Source: VRUE01 sp963702705 (GTDB taxonomy: Bacteria; Actinomycetota; Thermoleophilia; Solirubrobacterales; 70-9). Taken from it: 64,000 nt of DNA. Made by a program: the position numbers and the translations under genes. The notes below the pieces were generated by a model. That model had not been told where the DNA came from and did not search any database. It was given only the letters and a program-made list of their open reading frames with translations. Every line of letters begins with the position of its first letter. Within the stretch, counting starts at the first letter, position 1. Where the stretch lies: positions 1,116,001-1,180,000 of the forward strand of contig CAVPDR010000002.1 in assembly GCA_963702705.1 (NCBI GenBank), read 5' to 3'. Below, in pieces: positions 8,162-16,257 of this stretch.

Positions 8162-10224
8162 TCACGCAGCGCTTGCCGCGACCTCGCTGGCAATCGCCTC
8201 GCGCGCGTCCTCGGGCTCGAGCACGACGAGGTCGCCGGCGCCGCGCAGGATCTCGCGCACCAGCCACGAGGTCCCCGCGAAGGGCAGCTCGATCACGACG
8301 GCGCCGTCGGCCAGCTCCTCGACCACCGTGCGCTCCTCGCGCAGCCAGCGGGCCCGCTCCGGCGAGACCCAGACCCGGGCGACGTGCGCGGTCGGCACCT
8401 CGCCGTGGGTCATCCAGCCCTCGACCCCGGCCAGCCTTTCGACCTCGGGCCGCGGCTCGAAGGTCTGCTCAGTGAGGGTCGCCTCCTTGACCCGGTCGAG
8501 CTTGAAGTGGCGCACGCCGCCTTTGGTCAGGTCGTAGCACTCGACGTACCAGCCCTCTTTGCCGTTCTCCAGCCGGTAGGGCTCGACTGCGCGTTTGGTG
8601 AACTGGTCCTCGTTCTCCTTGTAGTACTGGAGCTCGAGGATGCGGTTGGAGCCGATCGCCTCGTTGACCTGGCGCGCCACCTCGGCGTCGCCGCCGCTGC
8701 CGGCGGCGATCTCCAGCCCCTCCTCGGAGGGGTCGTGGCCGAGCGCGCTGACGATCTTGGTGCGGGCGCTCTGCAGGCCGCCCTGCGGCAGGTGGTCGCC
8801 GAAGAGGTCGATCGCGGCAACGAGCGCCTTCGCCTCGAGCGGCAGCAGCCGCGCCGGGCGGGCGAAGTTGTCGCCGTAGGGTTGGGAGTCGACCTCGATC
8901 TCATCGCCCTGGATTTCGGCGAAGAGGACATAGGTGCCGCCGCCGAAGTTGACGACGTTGAGCAGGTCGATGTCCTCCTGCAACTCCTCGTCGGTGAGCT
9001 CAAGCCGCTGGCGCAGCTCGACTGACGCCGCAACCGCTCCTCGCCCTTGGCCGACTCGATCAGGAGACCGGCGAGGGTGACCAGGCGGGCGAAACGCTCG
9101 GGCCGGATCGCCGCCTCGCCGCGGCCGTTGGCGCGGGCCCGCTTCGGCGCCTCGCGCAGTGGCCGGTCGACGATCTCGGCCAACTCGAAGCCGTTGTGAT
9201 GGCGATCGTGAAGCAGGCCGAGGCGGCTCTCGGCTTCCTCGCGCAACTCGTCAGGGGCGAGCACCTCGGCGTTCTGACGCCAGCGCAGCACCCAGGCGAT
9301 CAGCTCCCGCGGCGAGGCATAGTCGGTCTCGAAGACCGAGCCTTTGCCGGGCGCCCCGTCGGACTTCTTCGCCGCCCGCAGCTCGCCGAAGGCGCCGAAG
9401 TCGCGCTCGATCAGCCAGGCGATGCGGTCGCGGACGAAGATCTTTGCCTTGCCGCGGATCTCGCCCAGCTGCCAGTCGGCGCGCTGGCCGTAGTCGCGGC
9501 GGTCGAAGTCCTCGGGCGGTGAAAAGTCGTGCTCGGCCTTGGAGGCGTAGCCGACCTTGCCCTGGATCCGGGAGAGGCGGAAGACGCGCACCGCCTCGCG
9601 CTCGTGGGCGTAACCGATCAAGTAGAACTGGCCGCCGCGGAAGACGAGGTGGAAGGGGTCGACCTTGCGCTTTTCGGTCTCGTCGCGCTCCATCGTGTAG
9701 TAGGTGAACTCGATCGTCTTGCGGCGCGAGATCGCGGTCTCGATCTTGGAGAGCCGCTGCGAGAGGTCGCGGCCGCCGGCGGAGGCGGTCATCGCCATCT
9801 CGACCGGGGCGCGCTCGCCCTCCTTGAGCGGGTTCGGGTGGCCCCAGGCGACCTGCTGCAGGGCGAGTCGCAACGGCTCGGCGTAGGCGAATTCGCCTTC
9901 GGAGAGCAGCGAGAGCGCCGTGCTCAGCGCCGCCAGCTCGTCGTCGGAGAACTTGATCGCGTCGAGGTAGAAGTTCTCCGGCGGCAGCGAGTAGAGCTCG
10001 GCCTCGAAGAAACCCTCGCCCGGCTTCTCGACCCCGAGCTGGATCCCGAGGCTCTCCAGCTCGGCCCGGTCCGCGTAGAAGCGCCGCGCGAAGGCGTCGT
10101 CGTTCATGTCGCTATAGCCCTCAACCTCGCGCTTGATCTCGAGCGCCGAAACCGGCCTCCCCTGAGCCATCAGGAACGAGATCAGCGAGAGCTGACGGAT
10201 CAGCTTCTCGGTGTCCTTTGCCAC
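8162..10224 (-). CDS. pafBC: Fused PafB-PafC WYL-domain DNA-damage regulator, interrupted by a frameshift
   Basis: Two HTH-WYL units lie in one gene. The first (residues about 1-330) starts with KDTEKLIRQLSLISFLMAQG and has WYL-core text TIEFTYYTMERDE and FHLVFRGGQFYLIGYAHERE. The second starts with ERFARLVTLAGLLIESAKGEE, but from about 9025 the homologous sequence (RLELTDEELQEDIDLLNVVN to the C-terminus, with RILELQYYKENED and GWYVECYDLTKGG) is in the next frame. The span is 2063 bp, one base short of 688 codons, so a single-base deletion near 9022-9030 explains it. PafBC activates a RecA-independent DNA-damage response in actinobacteria, and natural fusions are known. Whether the shift is real or an assembly error is open. 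Confidence 0.8.
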
Positions 10225-10253
10225 GGCTCGCAGGATAGTGTGCGGCCGGCACC

Positions 10254-10571
10254 ATGGACGTCCTGCGCAACCTCTTCGGCAACGTGACTTCGGGCATTAT
10301 CCGGCTTGCGGTCGCGGCCGGCGTGCTCTTCCTCTGCTACCTCTTTATCGTCAAGCCGGTCCTGAAGACGACCAACGACGCGATCAAATCAAGCGGCTTC
10401 GACCAGATCGGCAAGTCGATCGAAGGCGTCAGCACCGAAATCAGGCGCCAGGTCCACCACTCCTTCGAGACGACAAAGCGCCACGGCGGCAACCCGCAGA
10501 AGCTGGTCCACTGCATCCAGCACGCCAACGGCGACGTGAAGAAGATCGAACACTGTACGCGGCGCTTCTAG
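10254..10571 (+). CDS. Small single-pass membrane protein of unknown function
   Basis: A 105-residue protein with a short N-terminal amphipathic part, one hydrophobic segment at about 15-36 (IIRLAVAAGVLFLCYLFIV), then a hydrophilic, partly helical tail with two cysteines (Cys87 and Cys101) near the C-terminus. No known domain is recognised. It starts 29 bp from the divergently read PafBC gene and overlaps the opposite nuclease gene by 4 bp at its end. The membrane topology is read from sequence; function is unknown. The two late cysteines could form a disulfide if the tail is outside. Confidence 0.65.
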   Translation: MDVLRNLFGNVTSGIIRLAVAAGVLFLCYLFIVKPVLKTTNDAIKSSGFDQIGKSIEGVSTEIRRQVHHSFETTKRHGGNPQKLVHCIQHANGDVKKIEHCTRRF

Positions 10572-11566
10572 GCCGCGGCGCGGGCACCGAAGTAAGCGGA
10601 GCCCGAGAGCGCGCGGTCGAAACCGGACCAGGACTCGCCCGCCGGCAGCTGGCGCTCGAGCCGGTCGAAGCTGCCGAGGCGGCCGCCGAGGTTGTCGATC
10701 ATGTGGACGAGGACGGCCTCGCGGGTGGCGGGTACGACCGGCGAGCCGTGCTCGAGCGAGCCGTGGTGGGCGAGGATGATGTGCAGGACGGCCTGGGCGA
10801 GGTTGGGTTCGAAGCCCGGGATCTCCTCGATCTGGCGGCGCACCTTGTAGTAGCCGAGCGGGATCTCGCCCTGCAGGCGACCGGCGTCGGTGAGGTCGAT
10901 CGCCAGCGGGTCGTCGTTGTAGGCCTCGGTCTTGCCGATGTCGTGCAGGAGGGCACCGGTGACGGCGACGTCGCGGTCGATGCCGGGGAAGAAGGCGGCG
11001 GCGGCGCTGACGGCCTGGGCGACCGAGATCGTGTGCTCGAGCAGCCCGTGGCGGTAGGCCTGGTGGTAGACCTTGGCCGCCGGCGCGTCGCGGAAGCGCG
11101 CCCAGATCTCGGATTCCTCGCCGAAGAAGCGGTCGAGCAGGTAGCGCAACTGCGGGTGCTGGACCGTCGCCAGCAGCTCGCGCAGGTCGCTCTCGAGCCG
11201 CTCGAAGGAGACCTCTGACTCGACCACCAGATCCTCGGCGCGGAACTCGTCGGCGGCGGCCTCGCGCAGCTCGCTCAGCTTGATCTTCGAGCCCCAGCGC
11301 TCGCTGACCTCGAAGTGACCGCCGACGTAAACCGGGGTGCCGGGCGCGGCGATCGCGTAGAGCGCCTCGGCGTCCTCCCAGCAGACCGCCTCGCAGCCGC
11401 CGCTGGCGTCGCCGAGGGTCAGCCGCAGCCAGGGCTCGCCGCTGCGCTTGCGCCGCAACTCGCGCCCGCGAACCGCGTAGACGCCGCCGACCCGCTGGCC
11501 GTCCTGCAGCTCTCCCAGCGGCACCCTGGCCGCGATGAGCGTGTCGGTGAGAGCTTGCTGCTCCAT
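10568..11566 (-). CDS. YhaM-like 3'-5' exoribonuclease (OB fold plus HD domain)
   Basis: The 332-residue product has an OB-fold nucleic-acid-binding domain at about 15-110 (LGELQDGQRVGGVYAV, LRLTLGDASGGCEAVCW) and an HD phosphohydrolase domain from about 165. Metal ligands are His178 in HGLLEHT, the HD pair at 208-209 in GALLHDIGK, and a later LAHHGSLEHGSP. This order matches YhaM/CBF1 exonucleases of Gram-positive bacteria, which degrade RNA and single-stranded DNA from the 3' end with Mn or Co. The start at 11566 is an ATG in good context and the length fits the family. It follows the two fluoride-channel genes but with a 34-bp gap. Confidence 0.8.
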   Translation of the reverse strand: MEQQALTDTLIAARVPLGELQDGQRVGGVYAVRGRELRRKRSGEPWLRLTLGDASGGCEAVCWEDAEALYAIAAPGTPVYVGGHFEVSERWGSKIKLSELREAAADEFRAEDLVVESEVSFERLESDLRELLATVQHPQLRYLLDRFFGEESEIWARFRDAPAAKVYHQAYRHGLLEHTISVAQAVSAAAAFFPGIDRDVAVTGALLHDIGKTEAYNDDPLAIDLTDAGRLQGEIPLGYYKVRRQIEEIPGFEPNLAQAVLHIILAHHGSLEHGSPVVPATREAVLVHMIDNLGGRLGSFDRLERQLPAGESWSGFDRALSGSAYFGARAAA

Positions 11567-11600
11567 CCTGAATCCAAAGTAGTGGGACCGGCGGACGTGC

Positions 11601-11966
11601 TCAGAGCACTCCGCCGAGCCAGTGGCCCAGGGCGATCGCGGCGAAGCCGACCACCAGCGAGAGGCCGAGGTTCAACCAGACGAGGTGTGTGTGACCGGCG
11701 TCGGCGAGGCGGTGGGAGTCGAGCATCCAGGTGGAGAAGGTGGTGAACGAGCCGATGCCACCGCCGGCGACGATCACCAGCGCCTGCCCTTCGAGGGCGG
11801 CACCGGCAACGAGGCCGAGCGCCAGCGTCCCGGCCAGGTTGACCGCCAGCACGCCGAGCGGAAAGGGGTGGTCGGTGCGCGCCGCGAAGACAGCGTCGAT
11901 CAGAAAGCGGGCGGCGGCGGCCGCCCCGCCCAACAGGCCGACGGCGACCCAGCCGGCGGCGCTCAC
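11601..11966 (-). CDS. crcB: CrcB/Fluc fluoride channel, second subunit
   Basis: A 121-residue protein with four hydrophobic helices and the Fluc signature GGGIGSFTTFSTWMLD, where the TTFST break in helix 3 lines the pore. Fluc channels export fluoride as antiparallel dimers; Gram-positive bacteria often make heterodimers from two adjacent genes. The start ATG at 11966 overlaps the stop of the upstream crcB by 4 bp (ATGA), so the pair should be translated together. Expression is probably set by the fluoride riboswitch ahead of the first crcB. The conserved Asn is in AVNLAGTLALG. Confidence 0.9.
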   Translation of the reverse strand: MSAAGWVAVGLLGGAAAAARFLIDAVFAARTDHPFPLGVLAVNLAGTLALGLVAGAALEGQALVIVAGGGIGSFTTFSTWMLDSHRLADAGHTHLVWLNLGLSLVVGFAAIALGHWLGGVL

Positions 11967-12364
11967 CTGGCCGGCTCCGGGGGGCGCTCGAGCGCGATCC
12001 CGGCGCGAACGCAGAGAAAGCCCGCCGCCAGGGTCGCGCCAAGGTAGGCGGCGGCGATGGCGAGGTGCCCGCTGTCGATCATTTCGAACAGCTCCAACTG
12101 CACCGTGGAGAAGGTGGTCAGGGTGCCGCAGATCCCGGTCGTGAGAAAGGGGTGGGCGAGGCTGTCCTCGGGGTGGTCGCGGAGGCGGGCGAAGAAGTAG
12201 CCGAGCAGGAGAGCACCGGCCATGTTCACCGCAAAGGTCCCCCAGGGCCAGCCACCGGGCCCGTGCGGGGTCGCCTGGGCCAGGCCGACGCGGGCGAGCG
12301 CCCCGAGCATCCCGCCCGCATAGATCGCGGCGAAGCGGCGAAGGTCGAAGCGCGTGGTCTGCAT
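11963..12364 (-). CDS. crcB: CrcB/Fluc fluoride channel, first subunit
   Basis: A 133-residue four-helix membrane protein with the Fluc motifs YAGGMLGALARVGL near the N-terminus, TFAVNMAGALLLGYF, and the pore signature TGICGTLTTFSTVQLE. It forms, by family knowledge, the fluoride exit pathway with the adjacent paralogue. The ribosome-binding sequence TAGGAG lies 7-12 bp upstream of the ATG at 12364. A fluoride riboswitch occupies the leader at 12396-12453, so fluoride would turn on expression of the pair. Confidence 0.92.
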   Translation of the reverse strand: MQTTRFDLRRFAAIYAGGMLGALARVGLAQATPHGPGGWPWGTFAVNMAGALLLGYFFARLRDHPEDSLAHPFLTTGICGTLTTFSTVQLELFEMIDSGHLAIAAAYLGATLAAGFLCVRAGIALERPPEPAR

Positions 12365-12395
12365 CGGGGGTCTCCTATCAGCGTCGAGGGACGTT

Positions 12396-12453
12396 GGTAG
12401 GGACCGTCAGCGGACCGGATCCGCGCTTATGAAGGAGCGAGCCCCATCGCTCG
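12396..12453 (-). ncRNA. Fluoride riboswitch (crcB motif RNA)
   Basis: On the minus strand this segment reads a GAGCGAUGGGGCUCGCUC hairpin, then AUAAGCGCGG, a short loop, and CCGCUGACGGUCCCUACC. These match the crcB-motif consensus in order: the GNGAUGGNG-type first stem, an AA(C/U)GCC-like strand for the pseudoknot, and GCUGAUG..C.CUAC closing the structure. It ends about 30 bases before the crcB start codon, whose Shine-Dalgarno (12373-12378) could be the regulated element. Fluoride binding through three Mg ions is known for this class. Position directly ahead of a crcB pair strengthens the call. Confidence 0.87.
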
Positions 12454-12462
12454 AAGGTAAGG

Positions 12463-13008
12463 CTAGCGAGTCGCCGACTCAGCGCGTGCCCCAACCCCAT
12501 CCAGCATTGCCTCGACGGCCTTGATCCGATCCGGGGGTATGGGTAGATCGGCTGCCCGGCGCAGCAACTCCTCGGAATCGGCGAGGCCGTGGCGCAGCGC
12601 CTCCTCGACAAACTCCCAATCGCGTTCGCGACCGGCGACGCACTTGGAGAGCAGGAGATCGTGGACCTCGAGGCACCAGCCGGTTGCGCCGCCGGTGTTC
12701 TCGTTGCTGATCGGCACCAGGCGCTCCTCCCAGCCGGCCGGGACGGTCGCCGTCTCGGCGCCGACGGCGTGGGCGTAGTAGCCATAGGTGGAGTCGAAGT
12801 AGGAGCCATCGCCGAGACTGCCGTCGATCTCGTCGGACCGCTCGGGTTGGTTACGGGGATACACATCGGCCTCACGGGAGACGAGCAGCGCGTCGGGGGC
12901 ATCGGGGAACTGGCCCAAGATTGCCTGGCTGCCGACCACGACGATTTCGCCGTCTTCAGCCACCGCGGCGACGGCGCGAAGCACGTGCTCGAGCTCCACC
13001 CGTCGCAT
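12463..13008 (-). CDS. Nucleotidyltransferase-like protein (DUF6036/AbiEii-type toxin candidate)
   Basis: A 181-residue protein whose N-terminal half reads EIVVVGSQAILGQFP followed by SREADVYP. A VVGSQAI..(x)n..(T/S)xDxD-like pattern is the nucleotidyltransferase core seen in DUF6036 and in the AbiEii/MenA toxins. The following HDLLLSKCVAGRERDWEFVEEAL is the typical helix after that core. The metal-binding pair is less canonical (EAD) than DxD. Its start is 5 bp after the stop of the upstream HTH gene, so the two form a bicistronic unit with the layout of a toxin-antitoxin system. The toxin role is inferred. Confidence 0.62.
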   Translation of the reverse strand: MRRVELEHVLRAVAAVAEDGEIVVVGSQAILGQFPDAPDALLVSREADVYPRNQPERSDEIDGSLGDGSYFDSTYGYYAHAVGAETATVPAGWEERLVPISNENTGGATGWCLEVHDLLLSKCVAGRERDWEFVEEALRHGLADSEELLRRAADLPIPPDRIKAVEAMLDGVGARAESATR

Positions 13009-13013
13009 GAGTC

Positions 13014-13718
13014 CTACCGAATCGTCTCGATGATCCGCCGGCGCTCCTGCTCATTGAGGACCCCGGCGAAGGGAGTGTTCTGACGCAGATCGACTCCCTC
13101 CTGAGTGTCAGCCACGATCGCGGCCGATATCTCGGCGACCGGTCGGGCGAGGAGCGCGTGCCAACGCTCCGCGTATCGCGGCTGGAGATGGCCCTCGGCC
13201 AGGAGCCGGTCGACCCGCTCCTTCGCCTCTTCGACCAGGCGCTCGTCGAGGCGCCGGGCGAGGAGCGCGTGGTAGGCGAGAGCGCGCCGCTCGGCCGTGC
13301 CGTGGCCCGCGGGCGCCGCCGACTTTCCCTTGGCAGGGGAGGCGGTGGGACCATCCAGCTCCGAGGCGGCCTCTCGGCGCCGCCTCAGCGCCTTCGCAAG
13401 CAGACGCCCCTGCTGACCTTCGCGCAGCAACTCGTCGAGCGCCTCGCGCAACTCGACGACGAACTGGCGCGGCACCTCCCGCCGCCCTCGCGGCGTGATC
13501 ACGGTCGGGATCCGGTGCGCGGCTACCCAGCGGTCGAGCGCGGTCTGACTGACGCCGAGGATGTGCGCGGCTCGCGAGCGAGAGAGAGTCGGGCCAAGCT
13601 GAGATTCGAGTTCGCGCCGCACCGGGGCCACGTCCCGCGCTGCCTCCGGGACCCGCTCCGCGCGGCGCAATCGCACGATCCCGTCAACCAGCCTGCTGCT
13701 TTCGGCGACTCCAGCCAT
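13014..13718 (-). CDS. HTH-domain protein, probable antitoxin of the nucleotidyltransferase pair
   Basis: A 234-residue mostly helical protein. Residues about 40-80 carry a MerR/Xre-like helix-turn-helix (LSRSRAAHILGVSQTALDRWVAAHRIPTVITPRGRREVPRQ), followed by Arg- and Glu-rich helices. Such proteins are found next to DUF6036 nucleotidyltransferases and are thought to act as repressor and antidote. The gene is first in its operon and is divergent from arsR across a 72-bp AT-rich gap that must hold both promoters. No second domain is recognised in the C-terminal 120 residues. Confidence 0.6.
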   Translation of the reverse strand: MAGVAESSRLVDGIVRLRRAERVPEAARDVAPVRRELESQLGPTLSRSRAAHILGVSQTALDRWVAAHRIPTVITPRGRREVPRQFVVELREALDELLREGQQGRLLAKALRRRREAASELDGPTASPAKGKSAAPAGHGTAERRALAYHALLARRLDERLVEEAKERVDRLLAEGHLQPRYAERWHALLARPVAEISAAIVADTQEGVDLRQNTPFAGVLNEQERRRIIETIR

Positions 13719-13783
13719 CGTCAGAGAGTAGCAAGCTTGTTTAGAGAACTTGCCGCTTTTCCTCTATATTTAGTTCATCTACT

Positions 13784-13795
13784 TTCATCAATGAA
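13784..13795. promoter_or_regulatory. Possible ArsR operator overlapping the arsR start codon
   Basis: TTCATCAATGAA has 5-bp palindromic arms around a 2-bp centre, and the arsR ATG lies in the right arm. A TATATT hexamer at 13765-13770 could be the -10 box, which would give a very short leader without a Shine-Dalgarno. ArsR-family repressors bind such AT-rich inverted repeats in their own promoters. The site is short, so this is a suggestion. Confidence 0.35.
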
Positions 13796-14198
13796 TACTG
13801 CTAGTCTCCGGCTCGTGGCCGACCTCCCCGTGATCGAGTGCTGCACGCCGCTGGCCGGGTCCTCGCTCTCCGACGAGAGGGCGGTGGAACTGGAGGCGGT
13901 GATGAAGGCACTTGCCGACCGGCACCGGCTGAAGATCGTCAACCTGCTGCTGCGGGCCGGCGGCGAGCCGGTCTGCGTCTGTGAGGTGCAACCGCTGCTC
14001 GGCCTCTCGCAGGGGACGGTCAGCCACCACCTCAAGCAGCTGGTCGAGGCCGGAGTGATCAAGCGCAAAAGGCGGGGCACCTACAGCTACTTCAGCCTCG
14101 TGCCGGGAGCGCTCGACTCGGTGCGGGAGGTCTTCTCGACGCCGCAGCGGGTCGCGATCCCGGCGGAGCGTGGCGCGAAGCGCGGCGCCTGCTGCTGA
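13791..14198 (+). CDS. arsR: ArsR-family arsenic-responsive repressor
   Basis: A 135-residue winged-helix regulator. The recognition region reads LSQGTVSHHLKQLVEAGVIKRKRRGTYSYFSL, and the classical arsenite site is present as PVCVCEV (Cys62 and Cys64). Extra cysteines lie at 17-18 and as the last two residues, and could supply further ligands. The ATG at 13791 is chosen because the frame upstream is antisense to the HTH gene. The aquaporin start follows the stop by 2 bp and arsC follows that, so this is the first gene of an arsR-aqp-arsC operon and probably represses it until arsenite binds. Confidence 0.9.
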   Translation: MNTASLRLVADLPVIECCTPLAGSSLSDERAVELEAVMKALADRHRLKIVNLLLRAGGEPVCVCEVQPLLGLSQGTVSHHLKQLVEAGVIKRKRRGTYSYFSLVPGALDSVREVFSTPQRVAIPAERGAKRGACC

Positions 14199-14200
14199 GC

Positions 14201-14893
14201 ATGGACGGGCGTCCCGACCTCCGCCGCCGCGCCGCCGCCGAGGCCTTCGGCGCCTTCGCCCTCGTCTTCGCCGGCTGCGGCGCGATCGTCACCGACACGG
14301 TGCACGCCGGGGTGCTCGGCGCGGTCGGGGTCTCGCTCGTCTTCGGCCTGGTGATCATGGCGATGGTCTATGCGACCGGTCACCTCTCCGGCGCCCATCT
14401 CAACCCGGCCGTGACGCTCGCCTTCGCCCTCACCCGCCACTTCCCCCGCCGCGAGGCGCTCGCCTACATCGCCGCCCAGGTCCTCGGCGCACTCGCCGCC
14501 GCGGCGCTGCTGCTCGCCGTCTGGCCGAGCCAGCCGGCGGCGCTCGGCACCACGCTGCCCTCGGTCGGTGATGGCAGCGCCCTCGTCTACGAGGCCGTGC
14601 TGACCGCCTTCCTGATGTTCGTGATCATGGCCGTCGCCACCGACACCCGCGCGGTCGGCGCCGGGGCGGCGATCGCGATCGGCGGCACGGTCGGTCTCGA
14701 CGCCCTCTTCGGCGGCCCGATCACCGGCGCCTCGATGAACCCGGCCCGCTCGATCGGGCCGGCGCTCGTCTCCGGCGAACTGCACGACCTCTGGATCTAC
14801 ATCGTCGCCCCGGTCGCCGGCGCCGCCCTCGGCGCCCTCGCCTACCAGCTGGTCCGGGGCGGCTCGGCCGCGGCGGCGGCCGAGCAGACCTGA
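14201..14893 (+). CDS. aqpS: Aquaporin/glyceroporin (MIP family), AqpS-like arsenite channel
   Basis: A 230-residue MIP-family channel with six hydrophobic segments and both pore motifs: HLNPAVTLAF (NPA at 68-70) and SMNPARSIGPAL (NPA at 180-182). Proteins of this type conduct water, glycerol or trivalent arsenite. Placement between arsR and arsC is the same arrangement in which AqpS of Sinorhizobium meliloti lets out the arsenite made by ArsC. No ArsB or Acr3 pump is present here, which supports the same role. It begins 2 bp after arsR and overlaps arsC by 1 bp. Confidence 0.88.
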   Translation: MDGRPDLRRRAAAEAFGAFALVFAGCGAIVTDTVHAGVLGAVGVSLVFGLVIMAMVYATGHLSGAHLNPAVTLAFALTRHFPRREALAYIAAQVLGALAAAALLLAVWPSQPAALGTTLPSVGDGSALVYEAVLTAFLMFVIMAVATDTRAVGAGAAIAIGGTVGLDALFGGPITGASMNPARSIGPALVSGELHDLWIYIVAPVAGAALGALAYQLVRGGSAAAAAEQT

Positions 14894-15285
14894 TGGCGCG
14901 CGTCCTCTTCGTCTGCCTGCACAACGCCGGTCGCTCGCAAATGAGCGAGGCACTCTTCGAGCGCGCCGCGGCGGGCCACCACGAGGCGCGCTCCGCTGGA
15001 ACCGAACCAGGAGAGCACGTCCACCCCGAGGTGGCAGAGGCGATGCGCGAGCTCGGCGTCGAGCTGGCCACCCACACGCCCCGCAAGCTGACTACGGCCG
15101 ATGCAGAGTGGGCCGACGTCGTGGTGACGATGGGCTGCGGCGACAAGTGTCCCTACATCCCCGGCAAGCGCTACCTCGACTGGGAGCTGGAGGACCCGAA
15201 GGGCCGCCCGATCGAGGAGGTCCGCGCCACCCGCGACGAGATCGAGCGCCGCGTGGTCGAGCTGATCGGCGAGCTCGACGACTGA
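14893..15285 (+). CDS. arsC: Arsenate reductase, low-molecular-weight phosphatase type
   Basis: A 130-residue protein with the P-loop CLHNAGRSQ (Cys8, Arg14), the redox pair in MGCGDKCPYIPG (Cys82 and Cys86) and an Asp-containing DWELEDPKG segment that supplies the general acid. The three-cysteine relay is that of thioredoxin-type (or mycothiol-type) ArsC enzymes reducing arsenate to arsenite. The start overlaps the aquaporin stop in TGATG. Product arsenite would leave by the channel gene next to it. Confidence 0.92.
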   Translation: MARVLFVCLHNAGRSQMSEALFERAAAGHHEARSAGTEPGEHVHPEVAEAMRELGVELATHTPRKLTTADAEWADVVVTMGCGDKCPYIPGKRYLDWELEDPKGRPIEEVRATRDEIERRVVELIGELDD

Positions 15286-15288
15286 CCC

Positions 15289-15345
15289 CCCACGCTGACT
15301 TCGTCTTTTCTCGCCCATACGGCGAAGAAAGTCGAAGTCAGTGGG
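15289..15345. terminator. Hairpin after arsC
   Basis: Arms cccacgctgacttcg (15289-15303) and cgaagtcagtggg (15333-15345) pair with a single bulged G, and an inner ctttt/aagaaag stem extends it. It lies right after the arsC stop and before the next gene, so it probably ends the ars transcript. There is no clear U tract. Confidence 0.55.
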
Positions 15346-15366
15346 CTTGTGGGAGAGTCCCGTGCG

Positions 15367-16236
15367 ATGAAGGTCTGCAGTTTCGCCACAGGAGCCGGCT
15401 CTGACGGGCTGGGGATCGTCGAGGGGGAGGAGGTCGTCGACCTCTCCGGAGCCGACGTGCCGAGCGAACCCGCCGCGGCGCTCGCCGAGGTCGGCCGCGA
15501 CGGACTCGAGAAGCTCGCCGCCGATGCGCCGCGCCTTCCGCTCGCCGACGTGCAGCTGCTCGCGCCGGCGGCGCCGCGCAAGTACCTGGCGATCGCGCTC
15601 AACTACGCCGACCACATCGCCGAGATGGGGATGGAGGCGCCGGAAGTGCCGGTCTTCTTCAACAAGCAGGTGACCTGCGTCGTCGGCCCCGGCGCCGAGG
15701 TCCACATTCCGAAGGTCTCGACCTTCCTCGACTACGAGGCCGAGCTGGCAATCGTGATCGGCAAGCGCTGCCGCCACGTGCCGGTCGAGCGGGCGCACGA
15801 GGCGATCGCCGGCTACACCTGCGCCAACGACGTCAGCGTGCGCGACTGGCAGGGCCGGGCGCAGACGATGACGATCGGCAAGTCCTTCGACACCCACGGC
15901 CCGCTCGGCCCCTGGCTGGTCACGCCCGACGAGGTCGGCGACCCGCAGGACCTGCGCGTCCGCTGCTACGTCGACGACGAGCTGCGCCAGGACGCGAGCA
16001 CGGCGGAGATGGTCTTCGACTGCTTCCAGCAGGTCTCCCACCTCTCCGAAGCCTTCACCCTCGAGCCCGGCGACGTGATCGCGACCGGCACCCCCTCCGG
16101 CGTCGGCCTCGGCCGCCAGCCGATCCGCGAGAACCTGCTCCAACTGGGCAGCACCGTCCGGGTCGAGATCGAGCGGATCGGCGAGCTGGTCAACACGGTG
16201 GTCGAGGAGCCGGACGGCTTTCTCGCGGGCGAATAG
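15367..16236 (+). CDS. Fumarylacetoacetate hydrolase (FAH) family protein
   Basis: From ATG 15367 the 289-residue protein has an N-terminal FAH-associated region and the catalytic domain with KYLAIALNYADHIAEMG, PVFFNKQ, the metal ligands in DYEAELAIVIG, GYTCANDVSVRDWQ, KSFDTHGPLGPW and EPGDVIATGTPSGVG. Acidic residues in the DYEAEL segment bind Mg or Ca. Family members hydrolyse or decarboxylate 2,4-diketo acids or acylpyruvates in aromatic and sugar-acid breakdown. The substrate is not clear from context. A GTG 18 bp upstream is possible, but the ATG gives the usual MKVCSF opening. Confidence 0.88.
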   Translation: MKVCSFATGAGSDGLGIVEGEEVVDLSGADVPSEPAAALAEVGRDGLEKLAADAPRLPLADVQLLAPAAPRKYLAIALNYADHIAEMGMEAPEVPVFFNKQVTCVVGPGAEVHIPKVSTFLDYEAELAIVIGKRCRHVPVERAHEAIAGYTCANDVSVRDWQGRAQTMTIGKSFDTHGPLGPWLVTPDEVGDPQDLRVRCYVDDELRQDASTAEMVFDCFQQVSHLSEAFTLEPGDVIATGTPSGVGLGRQPIRENLLQLGSTVRVEIERIGELVNTVVEEPDGFLAGE

Positions 16237-16257
16237 GCCGACCGGCAGCCCGGGTTG

